Origin: Entomohabitans teleogrylli
Lineage (GTDB): Bacteria > Pseudomonadota > Gammaproteobacteria > Enterobacterales > Enterobacteriaceae
DNA length: 64,000 nt
Direction of reading: 5' to 3'
NCBI RefSeq assembly: GCF_001484765.1
Contig: NZ_KQ947377.1
Coordinates: 374,437-438,436 of the forward strand
The notes below the pieces were generated by a model, which was not told where the DNA came from, searched no databases, and saw only the letters and a program-made list of their open reading frames with translations. Shown here piece by piece: positions 54,962 through 64,000 of the stretch (the stretch's first letter is position 1; every line of letters starts with the position of its first letter). A program made the translations under genes and the position numbers.

Positions 54962-55123
54962 AATCAACTCCTGTAAGCCGCCCAGCCCTGGCGGCGGAGA
55001 TCCGACATAGCCGTTGCGGATGTCATGGCGCGCCGCTTACCGGGCGCCTGCTCCTGCCAGCTGACTATGTCGGGTAATGAAAATCAGGGAAATCCGGCGC
55101 GGCAAAGCGCCGCGCGCGGAACA

Positions 55124-56308
55124 TTACTCAGAGAAAAAAGCGCGCTGAATTGCCAGCTCAACGCCGCGCACTTCGGCCAGTCCCTTCAGGCGGCCAATGG
55201 CGGAGTAACCCGGGTTAGTTTTCTTTTTCAGATCGTCCAGCATCTGATGACCGTGGTCCGGGCGCATCGGGATCGGATCGTCTTCACCCGCCCGTTTACG
55301 GCGATGCTCTTCTTCGGCGATAGCCTTCACCACTGCGTACATATCCACATCGCCATACAGATGTGCGGCTTCATGGAAGGTTTTCGGGTTCTCTTCGCGC
55401 AGCGTGGAGCGCAGGTGGGTAAAGTAGATACGCGGACCGAACTGCTTAATCATATCCACCAGATCGTTATCGGCGCGTACGCCGTAAGAGCCGGTACACA
55501 TGGTGAAACCGTTAGCCGTACTGTTAACGGTATCCACCATCCAGCGCATATCCTCAATGGTCGACACGATACGCGGCAGGCCGAGGATTGGCCGCGGCGG
55601 ATCGTCCGGGTGAACCGCCATTCGCACGCCAGCCTGTTCCGCCACCGGAATAATCGCCCGTAAAAAGTACGCGAAGTTGTCGCGCAAACGCGCTTTATCA
55701 ATCTCTTTATAGCGTTCAAGGTGGGCGCGGAACTGCTCAAGGGTATAGCCTTCTTCAGCGCCCGGCAGCCCGGCGATAATATTGCGCGTCAGGCGCGCTT
55801 TATCTTCATCGCTCATCGCCGCGAAACGCCGGCCAGCCTGCTCAATCTCTTCAGCGCTATAATCGGCCTCAGCCCCGGCACGCTGCAGAATATGCAGTTC
55901 AAACGCCGCGAATTCTATCTGGTCAAAGCGCAGCGCTTTCGAGCCGTCCGGCAGCACATATTCCAGATCGGTGCGGGTCCAGTCGAGCACCGGCATAAAG
56001 TTGTAACACACGGTATAGATACCGCACTGCGCCAGATTGCGCAGCGACTGCTGGTAATTTTTAATCCACAGATCGTACTGGCCGCTATGGGTTTTGATGT
56101 CTTCATGGATCGGTACGCTCTCTACCACCGCCCACTCCAGCCCGGCTGCTTCAACCAGCGCTTTACGCTTGAGGATCTCCTCGACGGTCCACACTTCACC
56201 ATTCGGAATATGGTGCAACGCGGTCACCACGCCGGTCGCGCCAGCCTGGCGGACATCGGCCAGCGAGACAGGATCGTTAGGACCATACCAGCGCCATGTC
56301 TGTTTCAT
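55124..56308 (-). CDS. uxuA: Mannonate dehydratase
   Basis: A 394-residue enzyme, the length of E. coli UxuA. Motifs [48 protein letters not shown] and PDHGHQML fit. It dehydrates D-mannonate to 2-keto-3-deoxygluconate, metal dependent. First gene of the uxuAB operon, with a UxuR/ExuR-like operator upstream. Confidence 0.95.
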   Translation of the reverse strand: MKQTWRWYGPNDPVSLADVRQAGATGVVTALHHIPNGEVWTVEEILKRKALVEAAGLEWAVVESVPIHEDIKTHSGQYDLWIKNYQQSLRNLAQCGIYTVCYNFMPVLDWTRTDLEYVLPDGSKALRFDQIEFAAFELHILQRAGAEADYSAEEIEQAGRRFAAMSDEDKARLTRNIIAGLPGAEEGYTLEQFRAHLERYKEIDKARLRDNFAYFLRAIIPVAEQAGVRMAVHPDDPPRPILGLPRIVSTIEDMRWMVDTVNSTANGFTMCTGSYGVRADNDLVDMIKQFGPRIYFTHLRSTLREENPKTFHEAAHLYGDVDMYAVVKAIAEEEHRRKRAGEDDPIPMRPDHGHQMLDDLKKKTNPGYSAIGRLKGLAEVRGVELAIQRAFFSE

Positions 56309-56650
56309 ATTTCATACCTCAGTCAGCGTTCCACCTGGCCGCTAAAGCCGGCAGAACCGGGGAATTTGGGTTCATCGGTTGCCGGAGCCCGGCATTGTGG
56401 TGTAACAACTTTTCAGATCTGGCCTATAAATTCAACCAATCGACCGGAGAAGTCAACTACATCAGGCAAATTGGTTAACCAAATCACAGATTAGCTAATC
56501 CACTGCTATCGCCTTCAGGTATCAGAGAGTAACGGATACGGCGGCACAATATCGCGGCAGCGAACGGCAGATCGACAGGTCAACCAAAAATCACCAATTT
56601 GGTATAACAGGTTTAAAAATCGCCGCTCCGGACGGCGCGACGATCTTTTC
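56309..56650 (-). promoter_or_regulatory. uxuA promoter region
   Basis: About 340 bp between the mmuM stop and uxuA start. Besides the operator at 56471 it contains a second partial site TTGGTATAACA (56599-56609) resembling half of a UxuR/ExuR box. Confidence 0.5.
56471..56482 (-). promoter_or_regulatory. UxuR/ExuR-like operator of uxuAB
   Basis: The perfect 12-bp dyad TTGGTTAACCAA, flanked by A/T, matches the ExuR/UxuR box core TTGGTATACCAA at ten of twelve positions. It is about 160 bp upstream of uxuA. Uronate-controlled repression is likely. Confidence 0.65.
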
Positions 56651-57592
56651 TCAGGCAGGGTCGAGATGGCGGGCAAGGGCAATGATATCGCCCGGCGTGG
56701 TGCGGCAGCAGCCGCCAATCAGCCGTGCGCCGGCGTTCAGCCACGCCGGCAGGTAGCTTTCCAGCGTCGCGCAACGCTCCCCGTGGTGGTGCCAGGTTTT
56801 GCTCTGCGCATCGTAATGTTCCCCGGAGTTCGGGTACACCACCAGCGGTAGCGTGGTGAGACCATGCAGATACTCCAGCGCCGCGGTGGTTTTTTCCAGC
56901 GCAATACAGTTGATGCCCAGCGCGACAATCTGCGGATGGCGCGCAATCTCGCGCGCAACGTCCGCCAGCGGCGTGCCATCGCTGAGGTGCTGGCTGTCGC
57001 GCAAAGTGACAGAGAACCACGCCGCAGTCTGCGGACAGCTCTCCAGCAGCTCAGCCAGCGCGGTGATTTCGCTGAATGAGGGCAGCGTCTCGCAGGCCAG
57101 CAAATCCACTCCGGCCCCTGTCAGCGCCTCAATACGCGGCCGGTGGAACGCCTGGAATTCCTCCCGGCTACGCTGATAGTCGCCGCGATATTCAGAGCCA
57201 TCCGCCAGAAAGGCGCCATACGGCCCCACCGATCCTGCCACCAGTAATGCTCCTGCATCCGGGTTTTCCTGCTGATACGTCTCTCTGGCCTGGCGGGCCA
57301 GCTCAACGCTGCGGGCAATCAGCGCCCGGGACTGCGCTTCATCAAGGCCGCGGGCCGCAAAGCCGGCCGGTGTCGCCTGATAGCTGGCGGTGATCGCGCA
57401 ACGCGCGCCGGCGCGAAAATAGTCGAGATGCACCTGGTAGACAAGCTGCGGATCTTCCAGCAGTACCCGCGCCGACCACAGACTATCGGCGAGGTTACAG
57501 CCGCGGGCCTCCAGCTCGGTGGCCATCGCGCCATCGAGCAGCACGAAAGGCTGGCGCGCCAGCAATGGCGGAAGAGGATTATTCAATGACAT
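56651..57592 (-). CDS. mmuM: Homocysteine S-methyltransferase
   Basis: A 313-residue enzyme, close to E. coli MmuM (310 aa). [18 protein letters not shown], zinc Cys at GINCIALEK and [11 protein letters not shown]. It moves a methyl from S-methylmethionine to homocysteine, giving methionine. The ATG at 57592 overlaps the mmuP stop by 14 bp, so coupled. Confidence 0.93.
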   Translation of the reverse strand: MSLNNPLPPLLARQPFVLLDGAMATELEARGCNLADSLWSARVLLEDPQLVYQVHLDYFRAGARCAITASYQATPAGFAARGLDEAQSRALIARSVELARQARETYQQENPDAGALLVAGSVGPYGAFLADGSEYRGDYQRSREEFQAFHRPRIEALTGAGVDLLACETLPSFSEITALAELLESCPQTAAWFSVTLRDSQHLSDGTPLADVAREIARHPQIVALGINCIALEKTTAALEYLHGLTTLPLVVYPNSGEHYDAQSKTWHHHGERCATLESYLPAWLNAGARLIGGCCRTTPGDIIALARHLDPA

Positions 57593-58991
57593 GGGCACGC
57601 TCCTGAATAGCATCGCGTTGGCGGAGATTTCGGGTCAGATAATAAGCGCCATAGCACAGCGCCACAAAGGGGATCCCACACCACAGCGCGATACGCTGCT
57701 CGGGGTCAAACGCCAGCCCCACGCAGGCCACCAGGCACAGAATAAAACCGAGGATCGGCGTTACCGGGTACCAGGGCGCCCGATACTGCAGACCGCCAAT
57801 CGGGTGACCCTCCCGGAGATAGCGACGACGGAACATGAAGTGAGAAGCACAGATACTCAGCCAGACCGCCACCACAGCAAAACCGGAAATGGCCGACAGC
57901 GCGACATACACGGTATCCGGCGCCACAATACTGGAAAACAGCGCCAGCACTCCGCCGAGCATACTCACCGACAGCGCTACCAGCGGCACCCCGCGCCGGG
58001 TTACCCGGGTGAAGCAGCGCGGCAGGGTGCGCTCATTCGACAGCGACCACAGCATCCGCCCGGAAGCATACAGCCCGGAGTTAGCGGCAGAGAGAATCGC
58101 CGTCAGGATCACGAAGTTAAAGATATCCGCCGCATACGGGATACCCACTTTCTCAAAGACCAGCACAAAGGGGCTTTTCACCACCCCGGCCTGCGCCATG
58201 GGGATCAGCGCCGCCAGCACAAATACGGTACCGATAAAAAACAGGATCAGCCGTACGATGGTCGCCCGGATAGCCACCGGGATCGCCTTATGGGGATTTT
58301 CCGTCTCACCGGCGGCAATACCGATAAGTTCGGTGCCGGAAAAAGCGAAGTTCACCGCCACCATGGTCATCAGGATCGGCAAACCGCCATGGGGGAACCA
58401 GCCTTCGGCGGTGATATTGCGCAGCAGCGGCGCCGGGGAGCCGTCCTGCATCGGGATAATCCCGAAAATCGCCGCGCCGCCAAGGATAATAAACGCCACA
58501 ATGGTCACCACTTTAATCAGTGAAAACCAGAACTCCCCTTCGGCGAAAAAGCGCGTCGATACCACATTGAGCGAAAAAATCAGCGCGCAGAACACCAGGC
58601 ACCAGATCCATACCGGCACCTGCGGGAACCAGTACTGCATACAGAAACCGGCGGCGGTAAAGCTGGAGCCCAGCGCCACCGTCCAGGTCAGCCAGTACAA
58701 CCAGGCAACGGTATAACCGGTAGCCGGTCCGAGGTAGCGCGCCGCATAAACGTGAAACGCGCCGGTTTCCGGCATGGCGACCGACAATTCCCCCAGGCAC
58801 TGCATCACCAGCCAGACCACCAGCGCGCCAATCAGATAGGCCAGCAGTGTCCCCGCTGCGCCGGTGGTTGAAATAATGTATCCGGTATTAAAAAACAGCC
58901 CGGTGCCGATTACCCCTCCAAGGGACAGCATAATCAAATGACGGGCCTTCATCGTGCGCTGAAGCTGCCCTTCCTGCCGTGTTTCTTGCAT
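57579..58991 (-). CDS. mmuP: S-methylmethionine permease
   Basis: A 470-residue amino-acid permease with 12 membrane segments, beginning near [26 protein letters not shown], typical of the AAT/MmuP group. With mmuM it imports and uses S-methylmethionine. ATG at 58991 has AGAAGG upstream. A MetJ-like operator precedes it. Confidence 0.92.
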   Translation of the reverse strand: MQETRQEGQLQRTMKARHLIMLSLGGVIGTGLFFNTGYIISTTGAAGTLLAYLIGALVVWLVMQCLGELSVAMPETGAFHVYAARYLGPATGYTVAWLYWLTWTVALGSSFTAAGFCMQYWFPQVPVWIWCLVFCALIFSLNVVSTRFFAEGEFWFSLIKVVTIVAFIILGGAAIFGIIPMQDGSPAPLLRNITAEGWFPHGGLPILMTMVAVNFAFSGTELIGIAAGETENPHKAIPVAIRATIVRLILFFIGTVFVLAALIPMAQAGVVKSPFVLVFEKVGIPYAADIFNFVILTAILSAANSGLYASGRMLWSLSNERTLPRCFTRVTRRGVPLVALSVSMLGGVLALFSSIVAPDTVYVALSAISGFAVVAVWLSICASHFMFRRRYLREGHPIGGLQYRAPWYPVTPILGFILCLVACVGLAFDPEQRIALWCGIPFVALCYGAYYLTRNLRQRDAIQERAHVIE

Positions 58992-59001
58992 ATAACCTTC
59001 T

Positions 59002-59025
59002 ATACGTATGGACATCTAAACATCC
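59002..59025 (-). promoter_or_regulatory. MetJ-like operator upstream of mmuP
   Basis: On the minus strand three tandem 8-mers, GGATGTTT, AGATGTCC and ATACGTAT, each resemble the met box AGACGTCT at 5 to 6 of 8 positions. They lie 11-34 bp upstream of mmuP. Methionine repression would fit, as known for E. coli mmuP. Confidence 0.5.
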
Positions 59026-59214
59026 AGTTGAAGCATCGTTATAACCACAAGCGGGCAAAAAAGCAAAATCAATCAACACCACAAATAATATTCAGGGTAT
59101 TTATTCACATTCACCAGGTACCGGCAGACAAAAAGAATCCCGGGAGTCCGCTCCCGGGAGAAATGGAAGGCAATTTATTACGCTAACTGACGCGACATAC
59201 GTAGCCGCAAAGGA

Positions 59215-61176
59215 TTAATGGCGGGCGGCGAAAGGCGTTCCCTGAGTGGGAACCACGCGGAAATCCTCCATACGTACCCGCCAGAGTTCCACCATATGCC
59301 CGGCGCGATCAGGCTCCCCGTTACGGTTTACCGTGACGGCCAGTTCCGCTTCGCCGCGCTTGCCGATTTGCGACAACACCTTCTGCAGGAAACCAGGGTA
59401 TTCAACCAGCGGAGCCTGAATCAGCTCGCCGGAAATATCGCTGTCCTCCAGCAGGGTCCCGTCCGCCAGTCGGCGGCTGAGAGAGATAATCAGCTCAGTG
59501 TTCTGGTGATTTAACGCAACGCTTTCCCCCTGGTGATTGACGCGATACCAGATCCCCTCTTCAGACTGGCTGACATTCTTCTCCTGGCGGAACGCCATCA
59601 GCCATTCCCGATCGCGTTTTTCCCGCTCTTCAAATACCCGATCCCGAGCTTTTTCCAGCCGTTTATCCATACCAGCCATATGGCGGGCAAACTCTGCATC
59701 GGAAAGACGATTGTCCCCCCTGACGCTTTCCCGGACCCCGGCCAGAAAAGCCTCTTTATCAATCTGTACGCCCCACTCTTCACGAATTTCCAGCAAACTG
59801 GCGACATCGCGCCCGGTCATCATGCCGGCGACAAAGTCTTCCAGCCCGCGCTGGGTTTTCGGCAGCGATGGATGCTGTGTCTCTTTGAGCCGCTTCTGTA
59901 ATGCCTGTAGCGTTTCCTGTTGCTCATGTTCACGCTGATCCAGCGCCGCCAGTCGTGCCTGTAACTTATGCGTTTCATCACGCAGACGGGCATTGATTCG
60001 CTCAAGGGACTCTTCCTCCGGCGCTGGCGCTACTGCGTCAGCCAGAGTTTTTATCCAGCGCCCCAGTAATTGCGGGTCCGCCATTTCCACCGCCGCAGGC
60101 GACGACTGCGCCCGGGCGATGTCAGGCGGCGCCTCTCGCTCTTCCCGGGCCGCCAGTTGACTTTGCAGCGCCTGCACCGTTTCCTGGTACTGTTTTTCCT
60201 GCGTTTCCAGCGCAGTCAGCCGACTTTGTAACGTCTGCTGTTGCTGCTGGTTATGCGCCTCCCGCGCCGCCATTTGACTCTGTAGCGCCAGTACGGCTTC
60301 CCGATACTGTTTTTCCCGCGCTTCCAGTCTGGCCTGTAGTTCCTGCTGCGGCTGACTGCGGGCGGCCTGTGCCTCCAATGTCCTGATTTCACTACGCAAG
60401 GCCATATTCTGCTGGCGCAAGATCTCTTCGCCGGGCTCTGGGGCGACGGCGCGCGTCAGCGTTTTAATCCATCTTCCCAGCAGCACCGGATCGGCCAGCG
60501 CTGGCGGCGGCGCGTCCTGTGCTGTCGCCACCGCCGCCGGTTGAGCGACCTGAATGACGGGTTTTTGCTGGGTTGGCGATTGAGTGGCCTGAGCGACAGG
60601 TTTGTCCTGAACTGCCGGCTTCGCGGCCTGGGCGACAGGCTTATCCTGAACTGCCGGTTTCACTGCCTGGGCGACAGGCTTATCCTGAACCGCCGGCTTC
60701 GCGGCCTGGGCAACAGGCTTATCCTGAACTGCCGGCTTTGCGGCCTGGGTGACAGGCTTATCCTGAACTGCCGGTTTCGCGGCCTGGGCGACAGGTTTGT
60801 CCTGAACTGCCGGCTTTGCGGCCTGGGCGACAGGTTTGTCCTGAACTGCCGGCTTCGCAGCCTGGGCGACAGGTTTGTCCTGTGCCGCAGGCTTAACGTC
60901 CCGCGATACGACCTTTGTCGCTGGCGCTTTCGCCGCCGGTTTCACTTCCGAAGACAGCGGCTTTGCTGCGGGTTTCTTTTCAGCTCTGGCGGATTTTTTA
61001 GATGAGGAGGCTTGTCCCGCATTTTGTTTTGCCTGCGCGGGAGTGGCTTTACTGTCTTCGCGCTGCGCCCATTCACGCGCAAAGCTGAAAACATCATCGG
61101 CGTACGCCGGCGTCAGGCAAATGCCCGCCAACAGCGCAACCAGTAATGTGATAAGCCTTCCGCTGCGATATGCCAT
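59215..61176 (-). CDS. Large FKBP_N-domain protein with Lys/Pro/Ala repeats and coiled coils
   Basis: A 653-residue exported protein. Signal LVALLAGICLTPAYA, then a Lys/Ala/Pro-rich region with a 13-residue repeat (KPAVQDKPVAQAA, 8 full copies at 95-198). A duplicated module (LLGRWIKTLTRAVAPEPGEE and LLGRWIKTLADAVAPAPEEE) and coiled coils with Gln follow. The C-terminus matches the FKBP_N dimer domain of FkpA/Mip (AGMMTGRDVASLLEIREEWGVQIDKEAF) plus a degenerate FKBP-like tail. A chaperone or isomerase role is possible but the catalytic FKBP part is not convincing. It starts at the stop of the lipoprotein gene (shared base 61176), suggesting an operon. Confidence 0.7.
   Translation of the reverse strand: MAYRSGRLITLLVALLAGICLTPAYADDVFSFAREWAQREDSKATPAQAKQNAGQASSSKKSARAEKKPAAKPLSSEVKPAAKAPATKVVSRDVKPAAQDKPVAQAAKPAVQDKPVAQAAKPAVQDKPVAQAAKPAVQDKPVTQAAKPAVQDKPVAQAAKPAVQDKPVAQAVKPAVQDKPVAQAAKPAVQDKPVAQATQSPTQQKPVIQVAQPAAVATAQDAPPPALADPVLLGRWIKTLTRAVAPEPGEEILRQQNMALRSEIRTLEAQAARSQPQQELQARLEAREKQYREAVLALQSQMAAREAHNQQQQQTLQSRLTALETQEKQYQETVQALQSQLAAREEREAPPDIARAQSSPAAVEMADPQLLGRWIKTLADAVAPAPEEESLERINARLRDETHKLQARLAALDQREHEQQETLQALQKRLKETQHPSLPKTQRGLEDFVAGMMTGRDVASLLEIREEWGVQIDKEAFLAGVRESVRGDNRLSDAEFARHMAGMDKRLEKARDRVFEEREKRDREWLMAFRQEKNVSQSEEGIWYRVNHQGESVALNHQNTELIISLSRRLADGTLLEDSDISGELIQAPLVEYPGFLQKVLSQIGKRGEAELAVTVNRNGEPDRAGHMVELWRVRMEDFRVVPTQGTPFAARH
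60583..60894 (-). repeat. 39-bp tandem repeat, eight copies, inside the FKBP_N gene
   Basis: Eight 39-bp units encode the 13-residue KPAxQDKPVxQAx repeat (KPA, then A/V, QDKPV, A/T, QA, A/V/T), with a ninth degenerate unit to 60544. In-frame and near-identical, so copy number may vary by slippage. Confidence 0.9.
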
Positions 61177-61616
61177 CAGCGCACCAGAACAGCATTGCCG
61201 TCAACAGGTTGACCCTCTGTGGGCTTCGAAGACAGCGCCTTCAGCATGCTGTCGCGAATTTCCGCGCACAGTTTCACAGCCTGATATTTATAGAGCGCGT
61301 CAATCGCGTTCTGGGTTTCCGGGTTGACCACCTTGCGCACATCGCTGTAGCCCACTGCGCCGCGCATCACCTTGCCAAAACGCGCATTCAGTTCGGTGTG
61401 TTTTGCCGGGTCGACCGTCGCCAGCGCTTTCAGCTCCTGCTCACAGCGCCCCATATTGGACATATCATCTTCAATACTCTGACTCGGCATCTGGGTAAAT
61501 TCAGCCTGCTGATTGCTGCTCACCAGCGAAGAGGGCTTTTTTTCCACACAACCTGCCGTACCAAGCAATAGCGCCATGACGAGCGGCAGAGTTATGCGCA
61601 TCCCTTGTTGACTCAT
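61176..61616 (-). CDS. Small lipoprotein of unknown function
   Basis: A 146-residue lipoprotein with signal ITLPLVMALLLGTAGC (Cys22 or so), then a helical domain with two Cys (NMGRCEQEL, KLCAEIRD). The ATG at 61616 has AAGGAG. No family recognised. It overlaps the next gene's start by one base, so the two likely work together in the cell envelope. Confidence 0.8.
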   Translation of the reverse strand: MSQQGMRITLPLVMALLLGTAGCVEKKPSSLVSSNQQAEFTQMPSQSIEDDMSNMGRCEQELKALATVDPAKHTELNARFGKVMRGAVGYSDVRKVVNPETQNAIDALYKYQAVKLCAEIRDSMLKALSSKPTEGQPVDGNAVLVR

Positions 61617-62229
61617 TCTTTTCTCCTTAAATAGCGTCAGCTGAATTATCTGATAGACGTTCTGAATACACCGATCTTATTAATATCAGTCTGCCGGATA
61701 ATAAAGTTTGCCACCCAAAAATAAAACCGCCCATCCGCGATAAAACAAAAAACAATGTTTTTAATCGCAAATAAAAAACCCGCGCTAAAATAAATAGTGA
61801 CCAGGAATTAACGCACCATATTGCGAGATTATATATCGCCATAAACCGCCATTGCTCCCGTCCGGCGGGTGAACCTCAGGCGTACAGCGCCTGTGCAGCG
61901 ATCCCTTGCGACATCGACCAACATTGGGCCTGTTCGCTATTGCCGGTTTCTCGTCCGGATAAGCACACCATAAAATATAAAGCGCAGCGCCTGAGAGATA
62001 ACGATATCCGACGGCAGTTATCCGCCGGGATATTATCTGGCAATGCCTGATAGTAAAGCGTAGCAAATGGGTAAAGAAGCAGCGTTAGGTATATATCGGA
62101 AAATGGAATCCAGCGCTTCCCGGTGATGATATAGATCCGCTGATAATTTCAGGAAGGCAGTATGGGGCGCGCTGGCGCCCCGCTTCGTCAGCCATCAGGG
62201 CACCCGAAGGCGGGCGCCCTGAACCACGT
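61617..62229 (-). other. Gene-free region with hairpins after ilvN
   Basis: About 610 bp. Two GC-rich hairpins follow ilvN: 62196-62221 (CAGGGC...GCCCTG) and 62164-62181 (GGGGCGC-GCTG-GCGCCCC). They may terminate ilvBN. The rest should hold the lipoprotein promoter. No coding frame recognised. Confidence 0.5.
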
Positions 62230-62517
62230 TTACTGAAAAAACAGCCCGAGCTTGTTAAATACACCCGGATCGCTGTCGTGCCGCACGATCTCCGCCACAT
62301 CTTCCAGTTTATCGATCTCACTGATCATCTGTTCCAGCCGACGATCGTCGGCCACCTGTAGCCATATCCGGCTCCGCTCGCCGCCGTTTAGCGGCAGACA
62401 CAGAATGCCTTCCACGTTGAACGCCCGGCGGGCAAACAGACCACATACATGGGACATAACCCCGGGATGGTTGCGTACCGTCAGTTCCAGAATGACGTTT
62501 TCATTAGCTTGTTGCAT
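62230..62517 (-). CDS. ilvN: Acetolactate synthase I small (regulatory) subunit
   Basis: A 95-residue ACT-domain protein matching Ilv[24 protein letters not shown] and [10 protein letters not shown] are the ACT valine-sensing part. It is 3 bp after ilvB and makes the holoenzyme sensitive to valine. Confidence 0.94.
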   Translation of the reverse strand: MQQANENVILELTVRNHPGVMSHVCGLFARRAFNVEGILCLPLNGGERSRIWLQVADDRRLEQMISEIDKLEDVAEIVRHDSDPGVFNKLGLFFQ

Positions 62518-62520
62518 GAC

Positions 62521-64000
62521 TTATTCTCCCACCATCTCTGTATTTGCCGCTCCCGGCGGTACCATCGGGTAAACTTTTTCGCTGACATCAATTCGAACGT
62601 GAATCAGGCAGGGGCCGGGCTGGCTGATCGCCTCCTGCAGCGCCGCCTGCGGATCCGCCGCCGCGTTAAGATCGCAGGTGGCAATACCGAAACCGGCGGC
62701 AATATGGGTAAAATTCACCGCCCCGGGGTAAGTACAGGCAAAAATGTTCTGGTTATAAAACAGCGTCTGCTGCTGATGCACCAGCCCCAGCGCCTGGTTG
62801 TCCATCAGGATAATTTTTACATCCAGTTGATGCTCGGCCAGCGTGGCCAGCTCCTGAATATTCATCATCACGCTACCGTCGCCGGTAAAACAGACCACCT
62901 TACGCTGCGGCTCCGCCAGCGCCGCGCCAATCGCCGCCGGCAGGCCAAAACCCATGGTGCCAAGCCCGCCGGATGTCAGCCACTGGCGAGGGCGGTTCAG
63001 CGGGTAGGCCTGAGCTACCCACATCTGATGCTGGCCGACATCGGTCGTCACTACTGCTTCATCATCCACCGCCTGCGCCACAGCCCGAATCAGACCGTAG
63101 GGCGTCAACGGATCGTCCACTCCCGGCATCCGGAACGGGAATTCACGCTGCAAATCCGCGACCAGCATGCGCCAGGCATCGCGGGTTTGCGGCATAATCT
63201 GCGGCAGCATCTGCGCCAGCACTTCGTCGACATCGCCGCGAATCGCCACATGCGGCTGCTTAATTTTCCCCAGCTCGGCTCTGTCGATATCGACATGAAT
63301 AATGCGCGCGTTCGGGCAGAACTGCTCCGTCTTACCAATCGCCCGATCGTCAAAACGCGCCCCCAGAACAATCAGCAGGTCCGCCTCCTGAAGGATATAG
63401 TTAGTGCTGCGCGCGCCGTGCATCCCCAGCATCCCCAGCGACAATGGGTGGTCAGACGGCAGCGTGCCCAGCGCCATTAATGTTTGCGTGGTAGGCAGAT
63501 TGCTTAACTCCGCCAGTTCGCGCACCCGGCTGGCGGCATTGATGACGCCGCCCCCCAGATACAGCACCGGACGCTGCGCCTGATTAATCATCGCCGCCGC
63601 TTCCGCTACCATGTCGGCGCTAAAGGCTGGCGCAGCCTGTACGCCACCCGGCTGCGGCAGTTCATCCAGCTCGATCTCCGCCGTCTGCACATCTTTGGGT
63701 ATGTCAATCCACACCGGGCCCGGGCGGCCAGACATAGCAATACGGAAAGCATCGGCCATCACCTGAGGAAGTTCGCTGATATGCCGTACCAGATAGTTAT
63801 GTTTGGTGATGGGGATAGAGATACCGTAAGTGTCCACTTCCTGAAACGCGTCTGCGCCAATCATTGAAGTCGCCACCTGGCCGGTAATGCACACCAGCGG
63901 AATAGAGTCCAGGCGCGCATCGGCAATGGCGGTCACCAGGTTAGTGGCGCCAGGTCCGCTACAGGCCATACAAACGGCCGGTTTTCCCCGGGTACGCGCC
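62521..64000 (-). CDS. ilvB: Acetolactate synthase I large subunit (N-terminus outside window)
   Basis: The frame is open to the right edge at 64000, so about 492 codons are visible of roughly 560. Motifs CSGPGATN, TGQVATSMIGADAFQEVD, GARFDDR and the thiamine-diphosphate motif GDGSVMMNIQEL fit IlvB. It joins two pyruvates to acetolactate, or pyruvate and 2-oxobutyrate, in branched-chain amino acid synthesis. An internal ATG at 63969 is not the start. The leader peptide would lie outside. Confidence 0.95.
   Translation of the reverse strand, partial: ARTRGKPAVCMACSGPGATNLVTAIADARLDSIPLVCITGQVATSMIGADAFQEVDTYGISIPITKHNYLVRHISELPQVMADAFRIAMSGRPGPVWIDIPKDVQTAEIELDELPQPGGVQAAPAFSADMVAEAAAMINQAQRPVLYLGGGVINAASRVRELAELSNLPTTQTLMALGTLPSDHPLSLGMLGMHGARSTNYILQEADLLIVLGARFDDRAIGKTEQFCPNARIIHVDIDRAELGKIKQPHVAIRGDVDEVLAQMLPQIMPQTRDAWRMLVADLQREFPFRMPGVDDPLTPYGLIRAVAQAVDDEAVVTTDVGQHQMWVAQAYPLNRPRQWLTSGGLGTMGFGLPAAIGAALAEPQRKVVCFTGDGSVMMNIQELATLAEHQLDVKIILMDNQALGLVHQQQTLFYNQNIFACTYPGAVNFTHIAAGFGIATCDLNAAADPQAALQEAISQPGPCLIHVRIDVSEKVYPMVPPGAANTEMVGE

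Noticed and set aside
60541-61005. Plus-strand repeat protein, or a CRISPR-like array at the 39-bp repeats
   Set aside because: The repeats are directly adjacent without spacers and are in frame within the FKBP_N gene. The opposite frame only mirrors them.
62449-63480. Plus-strand open frame of 343 codons
   Set aside because: Antisense to ilvB and ilvN, which are certain.

Overview
The window looks like chromosomal DNA of a gamma-proteobacterium of the order Enterobacterales. Pointers are ilvBN, uxuAB and mmuPM with E. coli-like sequences and organisation, a dpaL/ygeY pair behind a sigma-54 promoter, two chaperone-usher fimbrial operons, and a convergent luxI/luxR pair. The species cannot be told from the sequence alone. 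Conserved metabolic genes sit at the ends and the middle is accessory.

Layout. 1-1.9 kb: the end of an Hcp-type T6SS gene and an orphan AAA ATPase. 2.6-4.0 kb: an acyl-homoserine-lactone synthase with a lux box upstream, and its convergent LuxR receptor. 4.6-12.2 kb: a sigma-54 activator divergent from an operon for 2,3-diaminopropionate and N-acyl-D-amino acid catabolism (dpaL, ygeY, D-aminoacylase, MFS importer). 12.2-15.1 kb: an orphan GH19 endolysin-like gene and a decayed TonB copper-receptor locus behind a Fur-like box. 15.8-18.9 kb: a PapI-like regulator, a ToxR-like membrane regulator with a FidL-like partner, and a double-HD protein.

18.9-31.3 kb: the most unusual block. One minus-strand run encodes a small double-glycine peptide with five cysteines, a membrane-anchored DsbA-like oxidoreductase, an LpxL-family acyltransferase, a C39-peptidase ABC exporter, a MacA-like adaptor, a MacB-like transporter, a TolC-like channel, and a mini fatty-acid/polyketide set (ketosynthase, MaoC-type dehydratase, ACP, ketoreductase). 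A LuxR-type regulator lies just upstream. The stop/start overlaps suggest one system. My inference is a secreted, disulfide-bonded and possibly acylated peptide of microcin type, or two co-exported products (a polyene-like lipid and a peptide).

31.4-38.1 kb: type-1-like fimbrial operon (minus). 38.9-47.0 kb: a second ToxR-like regulator divergent from a second fimbrial operon that ends in an EAL phosphodiesterase and a FidL-like protein. The regulator + FidL + cyclic-di-GMP-type enzyme set therefore occurs twice. 47.2-53.4 kb: a secreted lipase, then a ROK regulator, a TIM-barrel-like protein of unknown function, an MFS carrier and an EamA exporter. 53.5-59.0 kb: uxuAB with a UxuR/ExuR-like operator, and mmuPM with a MetJ-like operator. 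59.2-61.6 kb: a lipoprotein and a long FKBP_N-domain protein carrying a 39-bp tandem repeat. 62.2-64.0 kb: ilvN and ilvB, the latter cut by the window edge. No tRNA, rRNA, insertion sequence, CRISPR array or prophage module was seen.
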